A stretch of 64,000 bases of DNA from Rhizoclosmatium globosum (lineage: Eukaryota; Chytridiomycota; Chytridiomycetes; Chytridiales; Chytriomycetaceae). The stretch covers positions 124,001 to 188,000 of the forward strand of contig MCGO01000007.1 in the NCBI GenBank assembly GCA_002104985.1, written 5' to 3'. A model generated the notes under the pieces. That model was given only the letters and a program-made list of their open reading frames with translations. It did not search any database and was not told the DNA's origin. This document shows, piece by piece, positions 22,207 through 34,104 of the stretch. The translations under genes were made by a program, and so were the position numbers. Within the stretch, counting starts at the first letter, position 1; each line of letters starts with the position of its first letter.

Positions 22207-25200
22207 TCATCCATTCTGCACAAGACCCACTTTCCACCCGACAGCCCCATTCAGTTCACCAAACAACAACGGCACAACCGAAACAGTTTCTTCATGATTC
22301 AAGCATCGTATATGTGTCGATTCATCCAACCTCGTCAAAACCGTTTCGAGAATATGCGGACCTTCAAGAACGAGAATCATGCACGGCCCGTTGAGGATCT
22401 AATCAGAGTCAGTACAAGAATTAACAAAAGGAAACAGAACGTACATTATACACTGACACAACACCATCAACCTTCTCCGTCATAGACTCAACAATCCTTC
22501 CCGCCAACTCCTCAACAGCGACGAAATGATTCACACCAACAACTCGACCTGCCTCTCCACAGAACAAAGCTCGAATCCCGGTACTCCACGCGTCATAGTT
22601 ATCCTCGACACTTGCACTAACACTCAAGAACAAGACCGCACACAACCCCAAATTCGACCGTCCAGGCACCGATGTAACTCGCCGCTCTTGAACAGGCAAC
22701 AGAGCCGGCCGACGCGACGTCAATTTCCGCTGATAACATCCAAACGGTGCTTGCACTTCGCGAACTCCAATTCCTACACCCTTCGGAAACAGAACCGACA
22801 GTTGATGTTGAGCCGTTCGGAACGAAGGCGGTGTAGCTGAAATCCAGCTTGGGTGAATAAGTTGAGCAATGACCTTCCGTCCAGCATTCACTCCATGTAA
22901 AATCACAACAAGCGCCAATCCCTTCACTTCAATCAAATTATCTTGTTCTTCGCTGAGTCGTCGAGCAAACGTTTCGGTGATATTGATGATCCGTAATGCT
23001 GACACCATGAGTCCGTCAATGCGTTGAAGCTTATAAAACAGGGATGGGAAGTGAGGAAATCCACCGTTGACGAGTTTGAAGTAGACAGGCCAGTACATTC
23101 CGCGTTGAGGAGATACCAGTGAATATGAAAGCGCACTCGGCGTTGGATCGTCAAGAACATCCAGTGAGATTATTTGCGAGAGTTCTGCGTCCCGGAAGAA
23201 ATACGTCAGTGTTGCGTATGACTGTTCGATATTTGCTGACGTAAGTAGACTGAGTTGGAGTCGTTCAAGTTCAGAGAGGCCCCCTTCCATTTTGAGTTTA
23301 TCCTCTGCAGTTAGAAGGCTTTTGTAGCTTTCAAGGAGCGTTGCTGTGATAAACAAATAAGTTTTGTGTTTGTTTTCACAGAAAGACTTACAACAAACTC
23401 CTTCAACTTTTGATATTTCGCCTCGAACAACCAACACCATCCATCCACCGTCTCCTCCATCATCTTCATGACTCTTCCATTCCTCCGACAATTGGTCCCA
23501 TCCACGGCTTAGCCATCGAATTCCATCTAAAGAGCGGGAATCCCCGACTCCAAACGGACACACAACTCGAGCAACCAGATCGGGTATCGCAGGAACCCAA
23601 CGAATCCCAACTACGTCTACCATTTTTTCCAACGCTCGCAGAACAGGAATCCCAAACCCTCCACGCGCAAGGACACAAACAACAGGTTCGACTGTTGTGG
23701 TGAACCAACGTTGCTGCATCACACGTGCCGTTGATTTTTGAAGTTCGTGTGGAGGGAACAAAACAGGAAGCGTTGATACTGATGAGACTTGGAAGAGCTG
23801 TTCAGCTGAAGCTTTTGATGAATGGGACTGCAGTAATTTCGTCAGTGTTTTGAGGCTGCTTGCAGATAAAAGAGATTTTGACGTTGGTGTTTTGATGAGA
23901 TGCAATTGGAGGGGCGACTGTTGCTGAGAATGGTATGGTTCGGGTTTCCTGTTTGATATTTCAGCTTATTTCCTAAAACGAAATATAAAAAAAGCTCACC
24001 TTGATATATGGTATAACTTGTATCCAAGTGTTCGAACTAATTCGTCAATCAAGTCCGCGTATGCTGAGATAGGAACCGAGGAGGAAATCAGTAGTCGTTG
24101 GATATCCGAAACGGATTCCTCCTCTTCTTGATCCGAGATGACCACGACTTTGATACTTTCTGCAGGTGACTCCGACCGCAGATCCAAATTTGAATTTTCG
24201 TCCAACAGTAAATCCACATTTGGAACCTCGACTGCATTGACGTCGACAGTTTGAGCTTCTGATGAGGACTCCAAGCCAACCACCAACTCAATTTTCTCCG
24301 CTGCCACATCCACCCTCGCCTCTTCAGCACCAGCAGCCGCAGCCTTCTTCTTCTTCTTTTTACTCTTCTTCTTCTTTTTCTTCTTCTTCCCTCCAGTAGC
24401 CACTCCGACATCAACACTTCCAACATCGTCAATCTCCATCCCATCATCACCACTTCCCTCCTCCCCATCACTTTCAACCAACGTCGTAGCACTCCCAGTG
24501 TTTGTAACGGTAGATGATGAAGTCGGAGCATCCTTTTCCACATTTGAATTGGTTTTTGTGAACGACTGATAGGGATGAAATTGAGTCAACTGTTCCGTGA
24601 GAACGCGTCGAATATTCGCGCCAAGGTCTGCGACGGACGTCAAGGGAATATGCGATAGCTGAGATGGTTTGATGTCTGGAAGGGACGATTGTTTGTGAAA
24701 GTACGAAGAAGGTGTAGATGTAGATGTGGAGGTTGACGTAAATGTGGAAGTTGAAGTTCCGGTTGAAGTTGTTGATTTGATTGGTTGAGTTGCTTGAGCT
24801 TGAGTTGAAGTTGAAGTTGAAGTAGAATGCGAGACAGCCCGAGAACGAAGAGGGCCGAGTTCCGAACGCATAAACACACCGGCTTCGTTGAGTGGAATAG
24901 TAGAGGAGAGAGGGTTGGCTATTTCTGCCGCAGGACAGGCGGATGTGGTTTGAGGTTGATTGGTTGGGAATAAGGACGAAGCGAACGAAGGCTTCCACGG
25001 AATCTTTGGCGGCAGAACCGACGACGAGTACGCTGGATCATCGTCCGAGTCCGAGGAGTCCGAAGAGGAGGAAGCCGAGTCGTCCGTGTTGATTTCGCTT
25101 TCGATTCTTCTTGTCATGTTCCTGAGCAGCTGATCGAGACGCGCGTCAGAAAGAGTTTCGTCAGCAACAAAAAGACGAGGTTTTACTGCCGGTGTTTGCG

Positions 25201-25801
25201 CGCCTTTTGCCCGGGGCGTCGCTGCGTCAAAGTCGTCTGGTTCGTCGGGTTCGTCTGGTTCGTTGATTGGGTCGAGTTGCTCAGAGACTTGGTTGAGGGC
25301 CGCGAGGAAGAGGGCGTCGAGGTCTTCGGTCTTTGGTGGTGCGTTTTGGTGGTGGTGTTGTTGTTGTTGAGGGATTGGAGGAAGGGGAAGGGACAGGGAC
25401 GAGAGGGACGATGCTGATGATGACGATGAAAGGGGAGGTAGACGCGTGGCTGACCGGATTATATTGAGTCCAAATGAAAGCATCTCAGCCGGTCCAGCGG
25501 GTGGTTGTTGGTGTGCTGGGATGTCCATTAAAGCAGCCTCGTCCACGGTCCGAGAAGCCCCAACATCTCCGTCGCCATCTTCACTCTCGCTTGCTGACGT
25601 AATCACGGATGTCTCCGAGTCGCCGGATAGTTGCCGCCGTCTCTCGCGCCGTTCGTCGCGTCCACTCTCGTCCTCCGCCACTCTTTGCCGCCTCAAATTT
25701 TCACGTTGAGCCTTGGCGTCGAGAAGCGCTTTCTCGCGAGCCTTCTCTGCGTTGCTCTTTGCCGGTGCGGGTGCGCCAGATGTGCGGCGTTGGCTGCGCA
25801 T
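22207..25801 (-). CDS. Large disordered protein with NDPK-like C-terminal segments
   Basis: Two long frames join through a 51-nt intron (GTGAGC...ATCAAACAG near 23945-23995). This skips a stop created by a nearer AG and restores phase (ISR/KPEPYHSQQ), giving a protein of about 1,100 residues. The N-terminal 600 residues are disordered: an Arg/Glu-rich helix (KSNAEKAREKALLDAKAQRE), Ser/Thr-rich runs, an uninterrupted Lys tract near 24340-24390, and acidic patches. The C-terminal 500 residues are folded and contain LALVVILHGVNAGRKVIAQL and, in the last exon, MILVLEGPHILETVLTRL. Both resemble the G-x-V-x-A-L-V-L-x-G-x-N segment of nucleoside diphosphate kinase domains; I see no clear active-site His. 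Axonemal NDPK-like proteins such as DNAAF8 are a possible relation, but that is inference. Its 3' end is duplicated at 17632-18075. Confidence 0.6.
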
Positions 25802-26007
25802 CCTTCGACTTGACAAATTTGCCTTATAGAAATCAAGATGTATTCCTGTTCTACATGATTCATTAATCCAATTAAAAGTAGACAATCAAGGGCGTAACAT
25901 CAGTACTTCGATGGACTTGACTTGACATTGTGAATTACTTCAAATTATGAAAATGACGAAACAGAATAGCCATGTCGAAACAGAGCCACCACACGATAAA
26001 ATCGGGT

Positions 26008-26483
26008 CTAAATACCATATATCACAAGCCATGATTGAATCGCGGTTGTTAGCGCAACAACCTCTTCAGCCGCTTTCAGAGGCTTGCAACTTGAACAGAA
26101 ACACTGACTCCGGTCTTGTGACTTTACCGTCCTAGAGTTGGCTAGGTTCTTCTCGTTCTCTGCGTAGTCTGTGATGGAGTGGAATGAACCCAAGTCAAAA
26201 AATTTGATTGGATTCAACCACTATTACGAGACAAGGAAGGGGATGTGTTTAAGAAAACAACCTCGTGATGAATTCTTTCAGTTGAGGCCGGTTTGGATCG
26301 AATGAAGCTTTTGGTAGTGGATGTTACTTGTTTTTGAAGAACTGAATACAACCCACAACCAGCCCAATCATCTCGCCTTGTCCCATAGTATTTTAAATTA
26401 ACTTTTGCGTATTTGAAATTCCTTATAGCGGACTTTAATAATGTCCATGCGTTGAGTACGTTTCCTTCTGTCATGTCGAACAT
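26008..26483 (-). CDS. Hypothetical protein, two exons
   Basis: Two frames join by a 41-nt intron (GTTGTTTTC...CGTAATAG): ...ERIHHE/WLNPIKFFDLGSFHS. This gives about 155 residues ending VIYGI-stop. A Cys pair cluster (CFCSSCKPL) is present, but no domain is recognised. The first Met used is MFDMTEG. An AG just upstream (GATTCAG) suggests there may be another 5' exon. Confidence 0.45.
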
Positions 26484-26796
26484 TTCTTGCAACTGAATCT
26501 CAGTAATTTAGAATCATATATTCATCCGTTAGTATCTATTTCTGGACAATCAGTTACTGGGCTTGGGAGATGTGTTTTTGATCCTTAATCTTGTTATTTT
26601 GAGAACAATGACACCAACGGAAATGTCCCGATATTTTTGACCTTTTCGTCCCTTTGTTCTTTTTCAAAGGTGGCTGTTATTAGTATCTTTGAAAACTAGT
26701 GATAATAAACAGAAGACGAGGTGAGTCTGCGTGGACGTAAATCTATAATTCTAGTCTTGATTTCTTACCTTCCTTCCACTTCTTTAGCAAACAGAG

Positions 26797-27576
26797 ATGG
26801 CCACTGTCCAAGCTTCTTATAGACTGGAGCGATACACGGCACCTTGCTTGCCAACATTATTACGAACAGTGCACGATTCCCTCTGGAATCGAAAAACCTT
26901 CAAACAACTCCACCAGCTTCCCATCGTCATTCGAAAACATCGGCAAATGTTTACGTCTTTAAACATTGTGCCGAAGAAGGACTTAAACGACTTACGGAAA
27001 GTCGCCCTCACGACATCACGGGAATCTCGGCTCAAAAAGGAGAGAGAATTGGCTTCTCTCACGCAAACCGAAGTTGAAATCGATTTCGAAGCGATGCAAA
27101 AGGAAATTGACGATGCCACCGATTTACAGAACTCGATGGACGTTGACAATGACGATGAGGAAGTGGTAGTACAACAAAACGCAGCAAATTTATCCGAAAT
27201 GCGTGGTTCAAAGGCGGCTGTGAAGGTCAAGAGGAGTCGCGAGAAGTTTGATGCGGAATCTGAGGACTTGGAAGCAGAACGTGCAATACTTGCTCCTGAT
27301 TTCAAAAAGCAAAAGACTCAAGATAACAGAACCGATCCAATTATCACCGTTCCCAAAGCAAGTTCCCAAGTTCACTACCCCCGGATCAGGCTCAAGATCG
27401 AACTTGTTACCAGACCATCCGCAACGAACCATGATGGCACCTCAACTCCACCCACATCTTACCTCAAATTCAAGCTTCGTTTACCATCGGTACCAGTATC
27501 CACCTCCCCACCTCGTTTCCCAAGAATTAAGCTCCGTCTACCTCCACAACCTTCAACGCAAGAAAACACAGCTTGA
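26797..27576 (+). CDS. Hypothetical protein with repeated RIKLRLP motif
   Basis: Intact 259-residue frame. The N-terminus (RLERYTAPCLPTLLRTVHD) is helical. The middle is charged and acidic with DVDNDDEEVVVQQ. The C-terminus carries three variants of a basic-hydrophobic motif: PRIRLKIELV, YLKFKLRLP and PRIKLRLPP. I do not recognise the family. A truncated copy lies 1 kb downstream (27862-28140), showing that the N-terminal 100 residues are the duplicated unit. It is probably nuclear (KRSREK, KKQKT). Confidence 0.6.
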   Translation: MATVQASYRLERYTAPCLPTLLRTVHDSLWNRKTFKQLHQLPIVIRKHRQMFTSLNIVPKKDLNDLRKVALTTSRESRLKKERELASLTQTEVEIDFEAMQKEIDDATDLQNSMDVDNDDEEVVVQQNAANLSEMRGSKAAVKVKRSREKFDAESEDLEAERAILAPDFKKQKTQDNRTDPIITVPKASSQVHYPRIRLKIELVTRPSATNHDGTSTPPTSYLKFKLRLPSVPVSTSPPRFPRIKLRLPPQPSTQENTA

Positions 27577-27861
27577 TTCTATTTACGTGTACCCCCTTCT
27601 CTATTTATTTCAGTGATCTCTGTGAATGCAAAAATGTATAATAAATACCTTGAAAATTGTGGTTACAGAATGGAAACCCCTTCCTTTGGATGGATATACG
27701 TGGAGTAGTATACTAAAACAGACGTAGCGCAAAAAGACATCAATATCAAAAGTTGAGACATGGGTTGAGGCCGGGGATCGCGTTTGCTCCATTCCTGACC
27801 CCACTAACTCCATCGCCTCTTGGAAACAATCTCACCAGCGTTCGATCTACTTTTTTAATAA

Positions 27862-28140
27862 ATGGAGATGACCGCCATCCAAGCTTCTTCTAGATTAGAG
27901 CGATACACAGCACCTTGCTTGCCGACGCCACTGAGAACAGTCCACGATTTTAAATCTCATAGAAAGACCTTCGAACAGCTCCACCAACTTTATATCATCA
28001 TTACAAACCATCGGCAAATGTTTCAGTTTAAAGACTGTCCCTTAAAGGACTCAGACGACTAATGGAAAGCCGCCCTCACCATTTACTGGTTCACACTGTC
28101 GCGTCTCTTATGCGAACCAAAGGCAGCATTGATTTTGAAG
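27862..28140 (+). pseudogene. Truncated tandem copy of the 26797 gene
   Basis: Starts MEMTAIQASSRLERYTAPCL, colinear with the 26797 gene through HRQMF. It then meets a stop where the parent reads LRK: parent DNA GACTTACGGAAAG, here GACTAATGGAAAG. Similarity continues for a short way after the stop (GCCGCCCTCACC versus GTCGCCCTCACG) and then ends. The acidic middle and the RIKLRLP region are absent. Confidence 0.8.
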
Positions 28141-28498
28141 GCATGTATTGGATTCCAGGTTTCTTCCTATTCTATCTTAATTTACATTCTCATAAAAACA
28201 CACCGTAATTTCATACAAAGATTTATTTCATTCGCAATAAGCCCATAATTAGTTTGAGTGAATTACGTTGATGTGTATGGTTCCAAAATCCAATGATGTG
28301 CATGTGTAAATCCCATGGCGCAAGTCACAAACTGTCCATTGAACAAACATTACCAGAATGGCGATGATCAAACGCTATTCTGATCGACGATCCATGCTGG
28401 AGTTGTCGGCGGTGTTGTAACAGTTCTAAACCATTTCTTCACTTTTCTATCGCCCCACTTTCTTCAACGAACCAACCACCAACCAACGCACCAACCAA

Positions 28499-29493
28499 AT
28501 GGGCAAGACCACCGACCAAGAAGCGTCCTTCGTCCGCAGCACCCTCGAAGCGCTCTCTCGCCGACCCGTGCGCAACAAGTTCGACGGCCCAGAGAGCACC
28601 GAGCTCCACGTTCTCCCAGCGGCCTCGCGCCCCTTCGCACTGACGTCGTCTGTTTCGGGCAGCGAATCGGGCGAGGCGACGTTCGCGGTGACGGTCAAGG
28701 CGCTCAAGGGCGCGACCGGTCCGTGCGCTGTCGCCGGTCTCTCCGCATTCGACTCGGTTGACGCCCTCAAAACAAAGGCCGCAAAGGCACTGAACGTCGA
28801 TGCCGCGAACGTGCGTCTCGTATTTAAAGGGAAGGCGCTGGCGGGTCAGGGGAAGACGCTGCAGGACTTTGGCCTGTCTCAGGGCGCCGTCGTCCATGTC
28901 ATGATTGTTGCGGGAACAGCGTCGGACGAGAAGAAGGACAAGGATCCGTTCAACGAGGCCGCTGCTTCTATTGGCCAGAACTCGCTCTTCTGGGGTAACA
29001 TCGAGAGGACCGTCCAGGCTCAGTTTGGTGGAAACAAGGAACATGCAAACAAGGTGTGTGTTGCCAATATGCATACTCTCTATCGTCGCATCGACAGCGT
29101 AGTTTGAAGTGGTTTGGGTCGAGGAAACTGGAATCATTTTGGCAGTTTTTGTGGAGGAACGGTTGACATGGACTTGAAGGACTGTCTTAGATACACGTAT
29201 AGCATTGAATCTTGAGCGATTAGTTGCGATGATGATCGTTTGAGTGGCTCTGGGATGAGGAAGGATGATTAGAAGAAGCGATGCTCCGCCAGTGAATGTA
29301 TGAAGTTGAAAGCGTGTCGAAAATTTGGTGTTGCCGATCTAGTCTTCCTCTGAAATCTATCTCCTCCTTGCTAGTCTTCCTGACAACCTTTGTTTTTGTT
29401 TCCTAGGTGATGAACGCGTTTATTGTTGGATTCGCTGGTCTCTTGACTGACAAAGATGCTGCCGCCGGTGTCAAGGCCCATGCCAGAAAATAG
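28499..29493 (+). CDS. Ubiquitin-like domain protein, possibly GET5-like
   Basis: Exon 1 (28499-29053) and exon 2 (29407-29493) splice in phase over a 353-nt intron, long for this locus, giving 213 residues. Residues roughly 55-135 form a ubiquitin fold: FAVTVKALKG, then DSVDALKTKAAKALNVDAAN, VRLVFKGKAL and LQDFGLSQGAVVHVMI. There is no C-terminal GG, so it is not a modifier. The C-terminal helix region (FWGNIERTVQAQF, VMNAFIVGFAGLLT) is like the dimerising tail of GET5/UBL4A, which would put it in tail-anchored protein insertion; this is a tentative reading. Exon 1 is visibly richer in G and C than its neighbours, which may reflect high expression. Confidence 0.7.
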
Positions 29494-29689
29494 AAAGGAG
29501 GAGGTAGTCGGCTTACTTGTTGATGAATGACAAAGCACGAGCTGTTGGCGAATAAAGCAGTTTTGTCTCGTTATACTGTGCAAACAATTTATTCTTTTGT
29601 TCAAGTGACCTGTCGTCCCACATCAACACTTGACGGAGCGTGAATTAAGTTGGCTCCAACAAAAAACTAGTCACAGCATCAAAGAAGTG

Positions 29690-30540
29690 ACGTGATTTAA
29701 GTCTTAAGATTGAGGCGAAAGTTCATTTTGGCCTTGATTTCTGCAACCTGGTTGGAAAGTCTGATGCCAAGTGGACGACTTCAGCAGTGAGTTCGTTGTT
29801 AAGTTCATTATTTTGGAGAGAGCGACAGACTTTGCGCACCCATCCGACAACACAGAAGACCCAACCCGACCCTCCCACCCAACCCCTGGCCTCTCAGAAC
29901 TGGCTACAAAACTTGTGCACCAAGTTCCAGTGCCGCGAGAGGACAGTCATCACCTCCCCCACCTGCTCCTCCTCCAGGAAATCCGCGAAGAACAAGCGTT
30001 GAGGAGTCCGCAAACGAGGAGTTGAAAAACTCCAAGTTCTTCCTCAATTGCAGGAACACATCCTTGCAGTGCCACCACGACGCTACCAACGAAGAAGCAT
30101 TGAACATTGCCACCTCGTGCTTTGAAGTAACTTGTGGTCCCATGTTAACACTCTTCAATGGAGTGACAATGGCGCATAGCTCGGATGCCTCCCTCTCGCA
30201 TGTCTCCAATTTCGCCTGGATTGAGGCGACCCTTGCGCTGAAGAGCTCAGCTGCCTTGGCGCTGTCTTGGACAAGGTTGGCAATCTCCATTTGTCCAAGC
30301 CAGACGCCTTGGCAACTGGCTTTTGCTCGCCCTGGGCTTGAGCCGGTTTGCCTTGACGATCAGAGCATTGATCTCTTCGGTTTTGCGGCTGCTGGATAAG
30401 GTGAGGCCTTCGATGACATGAGTTTTGGCCTTGTCAGAAGCCAGGACACACTTCAGGTCAGCTGTACGACCCTTGCAAATGTTGATGCCAAGATTGTTGG
30501 CTCAGCGGTTTATCCCTTTCTGCTATCCAGCGTTCAAACT
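29690..30540 (-). pseudogene. Rearranged copy of the coiled-coil/GFP-module family
   Basis: Fragments of the gene at 30695-31809 in the wrong order and in several frames. The minus frame at 29904-30290 encodes FNSSFADSSTLVLRGFPGG, matching the C-terminal module (FNVTISKSIFLVLNGFPNG in the neighbour). The coiled-coil portion upstream is split between frames. A 150 bp internal piece of the parent (around 31297-31400) recurs at 29690-29840. It is likely a decaying tandem duplicate. Confidence 0.65.
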
Positions 30541-30694
30541 TTTGGTTTCGATTTCTATGCTTCTTGAAATATGTGATTTATAGCAATTTGTTTAAATCGT
30601 GGTCAGGGGTTTCAAAAAAACAGCGGTGGTTTATTTTGGAAATAAGAAACGAAACGGAGAAACACTGAAAACAAACTAACTGATCGTCTACTAT

Positions 30695-31809
30695 CTAGTA
30701 ACGACACAGAACTCCAAAAACGAGACCCCAGTCTCTCTCCAAAAGTCCCAATACCAGTTCAACTTGTCTTACATTAAGCGGCGTCCCATTTGGAAAGCCA
30801 TTCAGCACAAGGAAAATTGATTTTGAGATGGTGACATTGAAGTCTCCGAGTATGGCCCTTCGGCGGTTGTTGATCTCTGCATGTTGGCTCCACCACAACA
30901 TCAAAGACGATACACGGTTAAAGATGGAGGGCCTTTCACTTGTACTTGGCTGAAACGAGAAATCAGCTTGCCTGGGATTGTATGGCGATACCACAGAGAG
31001 AAGACATTCAGCCTCCTTGTCTCGGAAATATAAAGTGCGCTCCAAATTTGATACCTGAAGTACCAGGGCTTTAAGAGCCATATCGCCATCTGTACGCGCT
31101 TTGGAAGTGGCTTGGTCTGAAATTTGATTGAATTTTTCATTTAACAAGAAGGAACACTTACGAGCTTCTTCTAATTTCTTTTCTAGTTCTCCGATGTTGG
31201 TTGCTGTTTCCACGTTACACTTATCTCCTACAGTCTCGGACGTCCTTGACTTGGCTTTGCCAATTCCCCTCAGCCTAGCAATAGTTGCCAGGTTTGCTTT
31301 GATTTCCTCAGCCTGGTTGGAAAGTCTGATACGTAGCTTGTCGACATCAGCAGTTAGTTCTTTGTTCAATTTCATCAATTTTGAGAGAGTGACAGATTTT
31401 GCTGTATCACTTGTTTTAACGCGGACGATTTCACGCTTGAGATCAATGATTTCGTTTGTTTTCAAAACATCAGCTGCTTCAAGTTTTGCAACCTTAGATG
31501 TGAGCTTGGTGATTTGGGACGTGAAATCAGCGGTGAGATTGGCAATTTGTTTGGTCTTTGCCTGGTCATTGATTTGAAGTGACTGCAAAATAAGCCACAT
31601 ATCGGCTGCGGACGGAATATCAGATGCTCCACTGGATGAATCTGTGTTATTTGGTCCTTAAGCACAAGAAAAGAGAAAATGAGGGACATGGAGGAGAAGG
31701 AGGGCGGAAACAAACCTTGAACAACAAGAGACGGAACAGTAGCAGCAGCAGTAGTGGACACTTTGAGAGGCAAGGTCGGAATATTCTTCACGTGTGCACG
31801 GTCTGTCAT
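30695..31809 (-). CDS. Coiled-coil protein with conserved GFP/QVE C-terminal module
   Basis: Starts MTDRAHVKNIPTL. Intron 1 (GTTTGTTTCC...GTGCTTAAG) joins VVQ to GPNNTDSSSG. Then come about 150 residues of heptad coiled coil (KLTSKVAKLEAADVLKTNEI and onward), a further 45-nt intron with no stop that is easily read through (GTAAGTG...TTTCAG near 31110), and a C-terminal module of about 90 residues: WWSQHAEIN, ISKSIFLVLNGFPNGTPLNV, RQVELVLGLLERDWGLVF. The same module closes the genes at 44863-45849 and, broken, at 29904. The family is not one I know. The architecture suggests an oligomer with a small folded head. It shares an upstream element with three other genes. Confidence 0.65.
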
Positions 31810-31879
31810 TGGAGTGGTTCGTTTTTGTATTTTTATGTGGGGATGTTCCAGATTCCTTTGTCCCGGCTCCCCCTTTTAA

Positions 31880-31930
31880 GCTGTTCTAGAACAATTCCGA
31901 CCGAAATGAAAAATGACCCGAGGTCATATT
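31880..31930 (-). promoter_or_regulatory. Shared upstream element, copy 1
   Basis: About 100 bp before the 31809 start. It contains GTTCTAGAACAATTCC (heat-shock-element-like inverted TTC/GAA) followed by GAAAAATGACCCGAGG. The same order is found before the starts at 37854 and 38883, and the second half before 45849. Confidence 0.5.
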
Positions 31931-31959
31931 TGAGGAAATTTCGGGTCTTTTGATATTTT

Positions 31960-32433
31960 AAGTTGAAACGCGTAACAGGTGATATTGAAAGGTACGTTCT
32001 GAAACAGTTTCTTTGAAATGTAGACTACTATCGCAATTTAAGTTAAAAAACACGCATCAAAATAAGTTTTGTTCTTCTACTATGCACTTCTTCTTCTTTG
32101 ATTTACGTTGATCTTGAGGAAACCATCAAGGGGCAACACAGTAACACAAAGCGATCACATCGTGTACCACAATGACAAATCAACCAATAATTCTAAAGTT
32201 GTCAAAGAAGATGGAAGAATATTGTTTGGGCCTCGCCTTGAAAGAAATGCAAATGAGAAATCTAAGCCAAGCGCTGAGAGAAAATACATAATAATTCAAA
32301 GCAAAATTATAGTAGTAACTAATAAGAATCCTATCCAACGAATCACACGTTGGCCCTGCAGTTACCAATAAGCTACAAACAACGAAGAGTTTGATTTTTT
32401 ATTCCGAAGAGGCAAACGAATTAAATAAATGAC
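31960..32433. other. Intergenic, nothing recognised
   Basis: AT-rich stretch between the coiled-coil gene's promoter and the permease 3' end. Short overlapping frames only. Confidence 0.4.
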
Positions 32434-34079
32434 TTAATTAGCTGCAAGAAGTGACTCTTCCAGTTTAACTTTCTCACTCTCATTGATGTTCGTGATTGGT
32501 CCCTTGAACCAGTGTCTCGCAGAAATGACATACACCAACAAAGATCCAATTCCAACAGTCCCAACCAACACACACGCATAGTTCATAGTAGTAGCTTGAA
32601 CAGGCATAACCGACGGAAGCATAAACAAGACCGTAATAACACAGATCCAAAGCACCGAAACAACATTCACAGTCTTACTCCACTTCCCCAAACAAAACGG
32701 TCCAGGCGTCTCAAACAACTCCGGATTCATCAACTTACACGCAATAGGAATCCCATACGAAATATACAGCCCAATCGTAGCAATCGACGTAATAGCCGTA
32801 TACGCTGTCGGATTCCCCAAATATGGCAACGCAAGCAAACAATACAATACACACGCCAACCAATTCGCATTCAACGGAATCTGTAAACGTGGGTGAATCG
32901 AATGCCACACCTTTGAAAACGGCATCGCATTGTCACGACTGAACGCAAAGATAGAACGACTATTTGCCAGAATACACGTGTACCCGCAAAACCAGCAGCA
33001 CACGCAGTTGAGGGTCATAAGGAAGATGGCGGTTGGTTTGTCGGTTGCGTCAAGGATGATTTGGGCGACGGCGAGGCCGGTTGGAGACGCGATCGTTGCG
33101 TCGTAGTCTTGCATTGAGAAGAGGAGGCCAATGATGAATATGAATCCTGTGAGAGCTGACATTCCGATACCAAGGATAATTCCGATTGGGGCGGATACAT
33201 TTGCGCGTTTGGTTTCTTCGGCAACGTGGGCACAGGAGTCGTATCCTAAGAATGTGTATTGCGCCTTTTCAGGTTTTTGGTGAGTGATGTATTGTTGGTA
33301 GGAGGGGTCTAGGATTACCATTAAGAGGCCAACTAAGACTACCCAGGCCATAGAATCAATTCCAGTGAGGTTCTCGTAATCCGTGAAGACATAAGTAGCC
33401 GATTGCTTTGTAGGAGCCTTGGCAAGAACAATAATAACGATGAGGAACGGCGTAACGACTTGTACGATTGTGGACACGGCCATAATCCTAGCCATGAACT
33501 TTGGTCCAAGAGAATTTGCAATGGCAATAGAAATGGCAATGAGGATGTGGATTCCGACGATCGCAGCAGGAGTTGGCGTGTAGGTGAGCTAGATGGAGTT
33601 GGCGTTACTGAGCAGTCAATTGCACATGCTATTCAAAAAACACATACATCTGTGGCAATAGAAGCAGTAGCAGCAATCATGAGCGCAAGACCAAAACAAA
33701 CACCGGCAGTACAAGCCACTTGCCCCAAAAGGTTAAACCAGCCAGTCATCCAGGACGCAAACGCCTTGTGTTCCGGCTTCGACAATCTTGCAGCCCAATA
33801 GTAAAGACCACCAGACGTTGGAAACGCAGAACAGATCTCCGCCATAGACAGTCCCACAAACATGGTGAAGAAAGCCACAATGAACCAACTGAGCGTCATG
33901 ACAGCTGGACCTCCCGTGATAAGTCCATATCCAAAGAGAGAAGTGAGTCCGGAACAGATACAGATGGTGGAGAGGGCAACACCGTAGTTTGTGAAGGACG
34001 TGAGCTCACGGCGGAGTTCTTGTTTATAGCCGAGTTGGGCGAGGAGTTCCTCGTCCTTGGCCTTTGTGATATCAGCCAT
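32434..34079 (-). CDS. APC-family permease, UGA4/HNM1 type
   Basis: Plasma-membrane or vacuolar amine/amino-acid transporter of the fungal APC family (GABA, choline or polyamine branch). Twelve-helix pattern: N-terminal YKQELRRELTSFTNYGVALS, LTSLFGYGLITGGPAVMTLS, AEICSAFPTSGGLYYWAA, then TFLGYDSCAHVAEETKRAN, NSRSIFAFSRDNAMPFSKVW and TAITSIATIGLYISYGIPI. One intron near 33585-33650 joins the two long frames. A second intron, 33265-33318, is 54 nt with no stop, so the frame reads through and would wrongly insert 18 residues between GLLM and AQYTF; family alignment shows that it is spliced. The C-terminus ends LEESLLAAN. Substrate cannot be fixed from sequence. Confidence 0.92.
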
Positions 34080-34104
34080 AATTTTTTAATGGAAATAAGG
34101 CAGT

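Noticed and set aside
24088..24998. Long alternative minus frames (Arg/Trp-rich and Ser-rich)
   Set aside because: They are other frames of the low-complexity NDPK-like gene and carry no domain.
28439..29137. 232-residue minus frame
   Set aside because: It is antisense to the ubiquitin-like gene, open only because of the GC-rich third positions of exon 1.
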